Positions 27,164 through 33,912 of a stretch of DNA of 64,000 nucleotides are shown here, one piece after another (the first letter of the stretch is position 1; every line of letters starts with the position of its first letter). Source of the stretch: Methylococcales symbiont of Iophon sp. n. MRB-2018 (lineage in GTDB: Bacteria; Pseudomonadota; Gammaproteobacteria; Methylococcales; Methylomonadaceae); the NCBI GenBank assembly GCA_003666325.1, contig QPIL01000120.1:23170-87169 (forward strand), in the 5' to 3' direction. Under the pieces are notes generated by a model. It saw nothing but the letters and a program-made list of their open reading frames with translations. It searched no databases and had not been told where the DNA came from. The position numbers and the translations under genes were made by a program.

Positions 27164-27601
27164 ATGAAAATAATAAAAAATATAAAATATTTCATGCTGT
27201 TAGGCACAATATTTTTTGCTGGATCAAGCTACGCATTTGAAGTAGGTGGCGCACGTCATTACTGTAAACCCCCGCAGTTTAGAGAGTTTTCCCCACCAGA
27301 AAGAGTGAGGAATCAGCCTTTTATCGAAGTAGAACCTGGCTCAGAAATTTCTGTTAAAGCAACGGGTTCAATTGACCCAAGTAGTATCCGAGTTTTTGCC
27401 AAGAAAATAGTGCTTAAACCTACTATTGTTGATAAGAAAAGTTTTTTTCTAATAACAGCTACATTGCCCGCTGAATTACGCAGTGGCTATGTTAGGATTG
27501 ATTTAATAGCGCAAGCGGATAAAAGAGAATGTACGGGTAAGGATGGTTGGCTGATTAAAATAAAAGACACGGGGGACTCAGGGCTCAAGACTAAAGACTA
27601 A
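27164..27601 (+). CDS. Hypothetical secreted protein
   Basis: A 145-residue protein with a clear signal peptide (MKIIKNIKYFMLLGTIFFAG SSYA) and two cysteines in the mature part (HYCKPP and RECTGK) that could pair in the periplasm. The middle, with VEPGSEISVKATGSIDPSSIRVFAKK, has the look of a beta-sandwich domain (Ig or cadherin-like); this is impression only. The last dozen residues (DSGLKTKD) and the stop are encoded by the heptamer array of R1 copy c, so the original C-terminus has probably been replaced. No operon partner and no recognised family. Confidence 0.75.
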   Translation: MKIIKNIKYFMLLGTIFFAGSSYAFEVGGARHYCKPPQFREFSPPERVRNQPFIEVEPGSEISVKATGSIDPSSIRVFAKKIVLKPTIVDKKSFFLITATLPAELRSGYVRIDLIAQADKRECTGKDGWLIKIKDTGDSGLKTKD

Positions 27602-27957
27602 AGACTAAAGACTAAAGACTAAAGACTCAGGACTAGAGTAACTGGGATCTCTGTTACCACACGTCATTTCCGAAGTCTGTTATCGGGGAGCTAGTTTTAA
27701 ACACTTGGATTCCTGTTTAGAACATGCAGGAATGACGGAGGGAGTGAAGCGGATCTTATACCCTATTTAACAAATAACTCTGAATGAAAGAGGTTTAGTT
27801 GCTCTGTGTTTGGGGTTAATTTTGTTAGTATGTTTTATCAGAAAAACGACCAAAAAATAGCCATTATCTTACCAAATACTGCTTGTTTTGTTTATGGTTT
27901 TTGTTTAATTTATTGTTATAAATCAGGTGGTTGTTGTGTTTTTAAGGGTTGACTAAC
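27574..27957 (+). repeat. R1 composite repeat, copy c
   Basis: About nine heptamers (GACTCAG/GACTCAA then GACTAAA, 27574-27637), then a nearly complete core: GTAACTGGGATCTCTGTTAC, the two hairpins ending GCAGGAATGACGGAGGG, and the tail to AGGGTTGACTAAC. The ORF remnant is frameshifted at the T run before ATCAG. The array overlaps the 3' end of the preceding gene and provides its stop codon. Confidence 0.88.
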
Positions 27958-28010
27958 TAGCCATGCAATAATTTCAACTTCTTTGACCATACCCAGATGG
28001 CGAATTTCTT

Positions 28011-28046
28011 CCTCTCGTTCCCACGAGGGAACCTAGGAACGAGAGG
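28011..28046. repeat. REP-like palindrome
   Basis: CCTCTCGTTCC and GGAACGAGAGG are exact 11-bp complements around a 14-nt loop (CACGAGGGAACCTA). This resembles the GTTCCCACG...GGGAACGAG REP-type hairpins common in gammaproteobacteria. It lies 26 bp after the mtnP stop on the minus strand and may protect or end that transcript. Confidence 0.65.
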
Positions 28047-28071
28047 AAAATGGTTTTAACAGTTACTTTAA

Positions 28072-28821
28072 TCATACAAGGGCGAAGCGATTAATATAGC
28101 TTTTCAATATCTTTAATACCTGAAGCATTCCCTGTTTTACATGGTGTTCTATTTTATCCATAGTGATTTCATTTTCTGATTTTCCTGCGGCCCAGTTAGC
28201 AACAACAGCAATGGAGGCATAATGAAGTGCTAGTTCTTTTGCTAAAGCAGCTTCTGGCATGCCTGTCATGCCTACTAAATCACAACCATCTCGCTGCATT
28301 CTTATAATTTCTGCCGACGATTCAAGCCTAGGCCCTTGAGTGCATCCATAAGTGCCTTTATGACTGATAGTTATATTCGCTTGTTCGGCAGCTTGTATAA
28401 GGCGGGTGCGAAGTTGCTCATTATAAGGGTGGGTAAAATCAATATGGGTAACTTGGCTCAGATTCTCTGCAAAAAAAGTGTGTTCACGATGGTAACTATA
28501 ATCAATAATTTGGTCAGGTAGAACAATATGAGTGGGCGACATTGAGGGTGTAATTCCACCTACAGAGGCTATGGCAATAATTTCAGTGACACCATACTCT
28601 TTTAAACCCCAAATATTAGCACGGTAATTAATTTTATGAGGTGGGATAGAATGGGGAGAACCATGACGGGCAAGAAAGATGATTTCTTTGTCATCAATCT
28701 TTGCAAATACAAAATCAGCAGATGGTTGGCCGTAGGGTGTTTTTATGGTTTGGGTAGATGTGACTTCTAAACCATCAATTTGGTTGAGCCCAGTACCACC
28801 AATGATTGCAAGTTTTGACAT
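28072..28821 (-). CDS. mtnP: S-methyl-5'-thioinosine/thioadenosine phosphorylase
   Basis: Phosphorylase of the purine nucleoside phosphorylase family II that splits methylthio-nucleosides for methionine and purine salvage. Markers: AIIGGTGLNQIDGL, LARHGSPHSIPPHKINYRAN and ASVGGITPSM, with GPRLESSAEIIRMQRDGCDLVGMTGMPEA for substrate binding. The sequence looks closer to the Pseudomonas methylthioinosine phosphorylase than to eukaryotic MTAP, and the linkage to nagZ and hpt is also that of Pseudomonas, so methylthioinosine is a likely substrate. The 249 residues are normal. It is the last gene of nagZ-hpt-mtnP. Confidence 0.88.
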   Translation of the reverse strand: MSKLAIIGGTGLNQIDGLEVTSTQTIKTPYGQPSADFVFAKIDDKEIIFLARHGSPHSIPPHKINYRANIWGLKEYGVTEIIAIASVGGITPSMSPTHIVLPDQIIDYSYHREHTFFAENLSQVTHIDFTHPYNEQLRTRLIQAAEQANITISHKGTYGCTQGPRLESSAEIIRMQRDGCDLVGMTGMPEAALAKELALHYASIAVVANWAAGKSENEITMDKIEHHVKQGMLQVLKILKSYINRFALV

Positions 28822-28830
28822 GGGAAAACC

Positions 28831-29370
28831 TTATGGAGAGCAGGCAAAAATACCAGGCGCATTTCTTAAATAGCCTTTATAGTCCATACCGTAACCAAAC
28901 AAATAGCGGTTTTCAACATCAAGCCCTATAAAATCAGCTGTAATCGGTTTTTTATGGTTTAAAATTTTATTCACTAAAACGGCAGAATAGGTGGCCTTTG
29001 CGTATTGTTGCTGACAATACTGAATAATAGCTTGTAGTGTAAACCCTTCATCAAGAACATCATCAATAATAAGTACTGTTCTATCTTTTAGGTTTGATTG
29101 TGGTTTTTGAATCCATTTGATTTGTCCGCCTAATGTTTGCTTGCAATATCGACTGGCGTTAATTGTATCAACAGTACAGGGCATGGTTAAACGTGTTAAT
29201 AGTTTACCCGAAACAACGATGCCACCATTCATTACGCAAAGAATGACAGGGTTTTTGTCTTTCAAGCGGATATTGATTTGAGCTGCCATGTTGTCAATAG
29301 CGTTTTCAACTTCACTTTCTGGGTAAAGCAAGTTAGCAGAGGCTTCTATTTGTTTTATTTCTTTAAGCAT
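28831..29370 (-). CDS. hpt: Hypoxanthine-guanine phosphoribosyltransferase
   Basis: Purine salvage enzyme converting hypoxanthine or guanine plus PRPP to the nucleotide. The PRPP-binding loop is TVLIIDDVLDEGFTLQAI near residues 97-114, and the flexible-loop region and C-terminal FIGLDVENRYLFGYGMDYKGYLRN match the family. The 179 residues are normal. It overlaps nagZ by 8 bp and lies 9 bp before mtnP, so hypoxanthine released by methylthioinosine cleavage could be used directly. Confidence 0.93.
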   Translation of the reverse strand: MLKEIKQIEASANLLYPESEVENAIDNMAAQINIRLKDKNPVILCVMNGGIVVSGKLLTRLTMPCTVDTINASRYCKQTLGGQIKWIQKPQSNLKDRTVLIIDDVLDEGFTLQAIIQYCQQQYAKATYSAVLVNKILNHKKPITADFIGLDVENRYLFGYGMDYKGYLRNAPGIFACSP

Positions 29371-30373
29371 GAATGAATTGTTTAATTTGAGCTGAGGATT
29401 GTTGCCATTGACTGCATTTTAATAACTGAGCACGAGAGAATTGAAATTTGCCTTGCATGGCTTTTAGTCTTTGTTCTCTTTTGCTATTTTGAGTAATAGG
29501 GATATGGGTTAAAACTTGCTCTGCTGCTGTGGGATTATTACACACTAAAACCATGTCACAACCTGCTTGTAAGGCTAATTCCGCACGTTGGCTAAAGTCG
29601 CCCATTGATACCGCACCTTCCATGCTCAAGTCATCACTAAAAATGGCGCCATCAAAATTTAATTGGTCGCGTAAAATTTCTTTGATCCATCGTGTTGAAA
29701 AGCCAGCAGGTAGAGAGTCTATTTGTGGATAAACCACATGAGCTGGCATAATGGCTTCTAAGCCTTCATTGATTAATTGTTTAAAAGGGAGCAGGTCTTT
29801 TGCAAAAATAGTTTGTAAATCACGGTCATCAACAGGTAGTGCTAAATGTGAATCTAGGGCAACAGCACCATGACCAGGGAAATGTTTGCCTGTTGCAGCC
29901 ATGCCGGCAGAACACATTCCTACTCTAAATTGGCTGGCTAATTGTGTGGCAAGCTGCTGATTTGTAGAAAAAGACCTGTCTCCTATGATATTGCTAATAC
30001 CACAATCTATATCGAGTACTGGGGCAAAACTAAAATCTATACCTACTGCCAAAAGCTCAGCCGCCATTAACCAACCGGCTATTGCTGTCAGTTCTGGTTG
30101 CTGGGCATAAGTTGCAGCAGCAGGTAATTTGGAAAAACCGCTTTGAAATCGCTGCACTCTACCGCCTTCTTGGTCAACGGCAATTAGAATATCACCGTTT
30201 CGAATGCTACGAATCTGTTGGATAAGTTGGGTGATTTGTTCTGGAGCGTTATAATTGCGTGAGAATAAAATAACCGCACCTGTGTTTGGGTGATTGATTT
30301 TTTCTTTTTCTAAAGTGGTGAGTGTTAGACCCTCCAAGTCTATCATTACTGGGCCAATAGGTAGTTTTGTCAT
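29363..30373 (-). CDS. nagZ: Beta-N-acetylhexosaminidase NagZ
   Basis: Cytoplasmic glycoside hydrolase family 3 enzyme that removes GlcNAc from GlcNAc-anhydroMurNAc peptides during murein recycling. The catalytic His loop is in GKHFPGHGAVALDSHLALP, the aspartate nucleophile in FSDDLSMEGAV, and IAVDQEGGRVQRF marks the substrate-binding region. There is no signal peptide, consistent with the cytosol. The 336 residues are normal. It leads the nagZ-hpt-mtnP operon and complements mpl, amgK and murU nearby. Confidence 0.96.
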   Translation of the reverse strand: MTKLPIGPVMIDLEGLTLTTLEKEKINHPNTGAVILFSRNYNAPEQITQLIQQIRSIRNGDILIAVDQEGGRVQRFQSGFSKLPAAATYAQQPELTAIAGWLMAAELLAVGIDFSFAPVLDIDCGISNIIGDRSFSTNQQLATQLASQFRVGMCSAGMAATGKHFPGHGAVALDSHLALPVDDRDLQTIFAKDLLPFKQLINEGLEAIMPAHVVYPQIDSLPAGFSTRWIKEILRDQLNFDGAIFSDDLSMEGAVSMGDFSQRAELALQAGCDMVLVCNNPTAAEQVLTHIPITQNSKREQRLKAMQGKFQFSRAQLLKCSQWQQSSAQIKQFIHA

Positions 30374-30482
30374 GTTTATGGAGAGCTTATGCGAGTTTTT
30401 ATTATAGGGTTAAGTTTGTTGATAGATTTCACTAATATCTGGCTTTTGAGGAACCAATATAAACCAAGGGTATTGGCTATCA

Positions 30483-30655
30483 TTACAAAGTAAGTAGCTA
30501 AGTATAATTAATTTAACGGGTTTTTACCTAGGATTTTTTTATATTGAAGGTGCATAAATTAGTGTGTAGTAAGCAAGCTAGGCAACAAATTATGCAACGC
30601 AGAAGAGGGTAAAAAAGTCGCGTTAAATTAATTATGCCTTGGTGCGTAGTAGGCG
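30483..30655 (+). repeat. R3 MITE-like repeat, copy b (complete)
   Basis: About 170 bp with inverted ends: AAGTAGCTAAGTATAATTAA on the left, and TTAATTATGCCTTGGTGCGTAG on the right (complement of CTACGCACCAAGGCATAATT). Inside is the family core AAGCTAGGCAACAAATTATG followed by CAACGCAGAAGAGGG. It lacks an ORF. It fills the gap between the divergent nagZ operon and the membrane-protein gene. Confidence 0.7.
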
Positions 30656-30767
30656 ATATAAATTAAATGGACCTAGTTCTATACTGTCTTGTTGTAGATG
30701 GGAGTGTGGTTGAAAACGCAATGCTGAGCCTACTAAGATTAACATTAAAATAAAAAATAAGAACTTT

Positions 30768-31823
30768 ATGAGTGTATCTAATCCATTGTTTCAGCCTGCT
30801 CAAGAACCTCTGCCTGACAATAAACTAGCGGTCTCATTTAAAGTGTTGCTGGGGCTGTATCTGATTATTCCATTAAGTATAGTGGTTTATATTATTGACC
30901 AATATTATTGGGGCAATTATTTGCAATCTATTCTACCCAGTCGTCCAGAACATTTTATTATCTTTCAAATTCTATTCGGTACCCCACATATTATTGCCAG
31001 TGCCATTATGCTAACCAGTAATAGGGAATATTTTCAGTTTTATAAGGTGAAATTGTTAGTAATGACATCTTTAATTATACTGCTGTTTGGAATAGGCAGT
31101 TTGTTTATACCTTATAGAGTGTTATACGTTACAGCAGCCTGCTGGACTGTGTATCATGTGTTTAAACAACAACATGGTATTGCCAAAGGCGTTTGCAGAT
31201 TACCAGATTGGGCTTTTTGCTGGTTGCTATGGATGAGTGTCAGTGCTGGTATTTTTATCTATATTGGTGTTTTTTTAAAAAATAGTCTAGGTGTCCAAGA
31301 AACAGAATGGGTAAAAATGATTGCCTTTGTTTTGGTTGCAGGTTTGATATTAAGTAGTATTTTATGTCAACGGCATATACAAACTACTTTTGGCAAATGT
31401 TTTATGTGGTCAAATACTTTGTTAATAGTCAGTAGTTATTATATGTATACCCAGCAGTATTATTTTTTGGCTATTCTTATTCCACGTCTTGTGCATGATG
31501 CAACGGCTTATGTTTTTTATGTAACCCATGATTACAATAAGCATCATTTAAACCCACAAAATGCACTTTTTAAATATGCGAAGCGTTGTCGTTTGCATGT
31601 ATTTGTCGTGTTACCTTTGTTTTCTTTTGCTCTGGCGTTTATTTTGCAGGCTTATGGCGATGAGTGGGTTAACATGATTACCCGTTTTTTCTTTGATAGT
31701 GAAATTCGTAAGGCCGTCACTTTAGGTATCATAGGATACTTGTCATTAATGCATTATTACACAGAAGCTTTTACTTGGCAGGCGGGTTCTCCTTTAAGAA
31801 AATATATTCGATTTTCAAAATAA
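30768..31823 (+). CDS. Polytopic membrane protein of unknown function with conserved-looking histidines
   Basis: A 351-residue inner-membrane protein with about 8-9 hydrophobic segments. His-containing motifs sit at helix edges: FGTPHIIAS near residue 71, YHVFKQQHGIAK near 131, RLVHDATAYVFYVTHDYNKHH near 243, and a C-terminal HYYTEAFTWQAGSPLRKYI. The clustered histidines in membrane segments suggest metal binding, as in desaturases or the Brp/Blh carotene-cleaving family, but I do not recognise the family with confidence. It is a single gene convergent with murU. No signal peptide beyond the first helix. Confidence 0.8.
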   Translation: MSVSNPLFQPAQEPLPDNKLAVSFKVLLGLYLIIPLSIVVYIIDQYYWGNYLQSILPSRPEHFIIFQILFGTPHIIASAIMLTSNREYFQFYKVKLLVMTSLIILLFGIGSLFIPYRVLYVTAACWTVYHVFKQQHGIAKGVCRLPDWAFCWLLWMSVSAGIFIYIGVFLKNSLGVQETEWVKMIAFVLVAGLILSSILCQRHIQTTFGKCFMWSNTLLIVSSYYMYTQQYYFLAILIPRLVHDATAYVFYVTHDYNKHHLNPQNALFKYAKRCRLHVFVVLPLFSFALAFILQAYGDEWVNMITRFFFDSEIRKAVTLGIIGYLSLMHYYTEAFTWQAGSPLRKYIRFSK

Positions 31824-31845
31824 AGCGTTCTATTTTTGTTGATAT

Positions 31846-32526
31846 TTATACTTTCGCATTCGTAGCTGCAAGAAGTATATCAAGTTCTTTTAGGCGTTCT
31901 GGTGTGCCAATATCCATCCAAAAGCCGTCAAACTTTTCACCTGAGACTTGGTTTTCTGCCATCGCTTGTCGCAATAAAGGAGCTAGTTTTTTTATTCCTG
32001 GCGGAATGTTTTTAAATAGATCTGGATGGTAAAGTCCTATGCCACTGTAAGTTAATGTCGGCTGTCCTTGTGAGGCGAGTATGTGATCGTCTGCTAAATG
32101 AAAATCACCTTCTGGATGATACTCAGGATTAGCAATTAACACTAAATGAGCACGTTTAATTTTTTTATTAAGCAAGGTATGGAAGGGGAAGTCATTAGCA
32201 ATATCACCATTAACTAGCAGAAAAGGTTCTGACCCTAATAAAGGTAAAGCATTAATAATACCGCCTGCCGTTTCTAGTGCCATATTGCCTTCATCAGAAT
32301 AAGCGATAGACGCATTAAATTGTTTACCATCCGCTAGCACTTGTTTAAGCTGTTTGCCAAGGTGGGAAATATTGATCACAATGTCATTAAAACCAGCAGC
32401 AACGAGTTGTTCAATAGTATATTGAATAATGGGTTTACCGGCTGCCAATAAAAGAGGTTTAGGTGTGGTATCGGTTAAAGAACGCATTCTTTTGCCACGT
32501 CCTGCGGCTAGAATCATTGTCTTCAT
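31846..32526 (-). CDS. murU: N-acetylmuramate alpha-1-phosphate uridylyltransferase
   Basis: Makes UDP-MurNAc from MurNAc-1-phosphate and UTP, letting recycled MurNAc bypass de novo synthesis (and fosfomycin) as known in Pseudomonas. The nucleotidyltransferase signature MKTMILAAGRGKRMRSLTDTTPKPLL is complete, with YSDEGNMALETAGGI and FLLVNGDIANDFPF following. At 226 residues it is MurU-sized, shorter than glucose-1-phosphate uridylyltransferases. Its start overlaps the amgK stop by 4 bp, and the amgK-murU pair divergent from lptD is the Pseudomonas arrangement, which settles the call. Confidence 0.92.
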   Translation of the reverse strand: MKTMILAAGRGKRMRSLTDTTPKPLLLAAGKPIIQYTIEQLVAAGFNDIVINISHLGKQLKQVLADGKQFNASIAYSDEGNMALETAGGIINALPLLGSEPFLLVNGDIANDFPFHTLLNKKIKRAHLVLIANPEYHPEGDFHLADDHILASQGQPTLTYSGIGLYHPDLFKNIPPGIKKLAPLLRQAMAENQVSGEKFDGFWMDIGTPERLKELDILLAATNAKV

Positions 32527-33545
32527 GGTTTTGTAGGTAGAGTAGATGAGTAAGCAAGAAGAATATTCTGCTTTAAGTAATGGTTAAATGATTCAAGCTC
32601 GGGGTATTTTTCACAAACTTGACTAACATAGTCAAGCGTGCGCGGTATATCCTGCAAATAACTGGATTTCTGATCGCGGAGATGTAAACGCGAGAAAATT
32701 CCAATCGCTTTAAGATGTCTTTGTAAGCCCATTAAATCAAACCAACGTGTGAATGTTTGCAAGGAGGCAGTAATCAGTCCTGAATCGGTTAGACGTTGAA
32801 AATACAGTGTCATCCATTGCTCAACCTGGTCAGTCGGCCATGCGATATAACAGTCACGGAGTAAGGAAACAAGATCATAAGTGACAGGGCCAATGACAGC
32901 ATCTTGAAAATCAATAACACCTGGGGAGTTTTGTTTTAAAACCATCAAATTTCTACAATGAAAATCTCTATGTACGCAGACCTGAGGCTGTTCCAGTGCG
33001 GAGCTAATTAAAACCTGGTTGAGAGCTGATTTTATAGGATCAGGCATTGTTAAGTTAAGTGTTTTATTTAAAAACCACAGGTAAAAAATGGAAAGTTCTT
33101 TATCAAACAGTGCTTCGTTATAATAAGGCAGTTGACAACTGTTAATATCTATACAGCTTTGCAGTTGGTGTAAGCAATCAAATGTGCTTTTGTATAGTTC
33201 TAGGGCATTATTGCTAGTAAGCATATCTAAAAGACAGTGGCGACCAAAATCCTCTAGCAATAAAAAACCGTGTGCTAAATCCTGATGCACAATTTCTGGA
33301 ACGTGAATTCCTTGTTGCTTAAACAGTGCTGCAATTCGAATAAAAGGTTCGATGTTTTCTTTTTTAGGGGGGGCATCCATAACAATATGTTGCCCGCTTT
33401 GATGGGTGACTCTGAAATATCGTCTGAAGCTGGCATCACTGGAGGCGACTTCAAAATGCGTGATTTCTAAATTAAGTGTATTTTCTAACCAATGGATTAT
33501 TGATTTTTTGCGGATATCTATCATTGAGTTTATGCACTGATGCAA
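32523..33545 (-). CDS. amgK: Anomeric N-acetylmuramate/N-acetylglucosamine kinase
   Basis: Phosphorylates MurNAc at the anomeric carbon in the murein-salvage pathway, passing product to MurU. APH-fold kinase of 340 residues: ASSDASFRRYFRV at the start, HGFLLLEDFGRHCLLDML in the hinge region, VCVHRDFHCRNLMVL (catalytic loop) and GVIDFQDAVIGPVTYDLVSLLRD (metal-binding DFQD). An alternative ATG at 33524 (MIDIRKKS) would shorten it by seven residues; neither start has a clear ribosome binding site. It was formerly annotated as a general aminoglycoside phosphotransferase-like protein. Confidence 0.92.
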   Translation of the reverse strand: MHQCINSMIDIRKKSIIHWLENTLNLEITHFEVASSDASFRRYFRVTHQSGQHIVMDAPPKKENIEPFIRIAALFKQQGIHVPEIVHQDLAHGFLLLEDFGRHCLLDMLTSNNALELYKSTFDCLHQLQSCIDINSCQLPYYNEALFDKELSIFYLWFLNKTLNLTMPDPIKSALNQVLISSALEQPQVCVHRDFHCRNLMVLKQNSPGVIDFQDAVIGPVTYDLVSLLRDCYIAWPTDQVEQWMTLYFQRLTDSGLITASLQTFTRWFDLMGLQRHLKAIGIFSRLHLRDQKSSYLQDIPRTLDYVSQVCEKYPELESFNHYLKQNILLAYSSTLPTKP

Positions 33546-33691
33546 ATTAGAGCGTAATAAAGGATGTAAATTTTACAGCGTATTGTCTTTTTGTGACATT
33601 TGTTTTGTTAAGCTAACGCACAATAAATAAACACCCCAGCTTGCACAGGGTTTTTATTTATCTTTAAGGAGTAACGAAACAAGCATAGCAG

Positions 33692-33783
33692 GCTAAGTAT
33701 CTAGGGATAATTAATCTAACATTTTACTGGTCTTTTTTGCATATTCTGCGGTGCATAAATTGTTGCCTAGCTTGCCACCTGCC
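33692..33783 (-). repeat. R3 repeat, copy c (partial)
   Basis: CTAAGTATCTAGGGATAATTAAT matches the R3 end and GTCTTTTTTGCATATTCTGC with GTTGCCTAGCTTGCC matches the interior, in the same orientation as the fragment at the window start and opposite to copy b. The far end is missing. It occupies the amgK-lptD intergenic region, where promoters for both divergent units should lie. Confidence 0.65.
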
Positions 33784-33912
33784 TTGCTTGATATTGCTGC
33801 CATTTTTCTTTTATAAGGGAGTTAAGGTAAATTTATTGAGTTGATATTTTAAAACTAAGGTAAAATACACGCAATTTTTTTATAAAACTAGCCAACTTAG
33901 CGACTCTTACCT

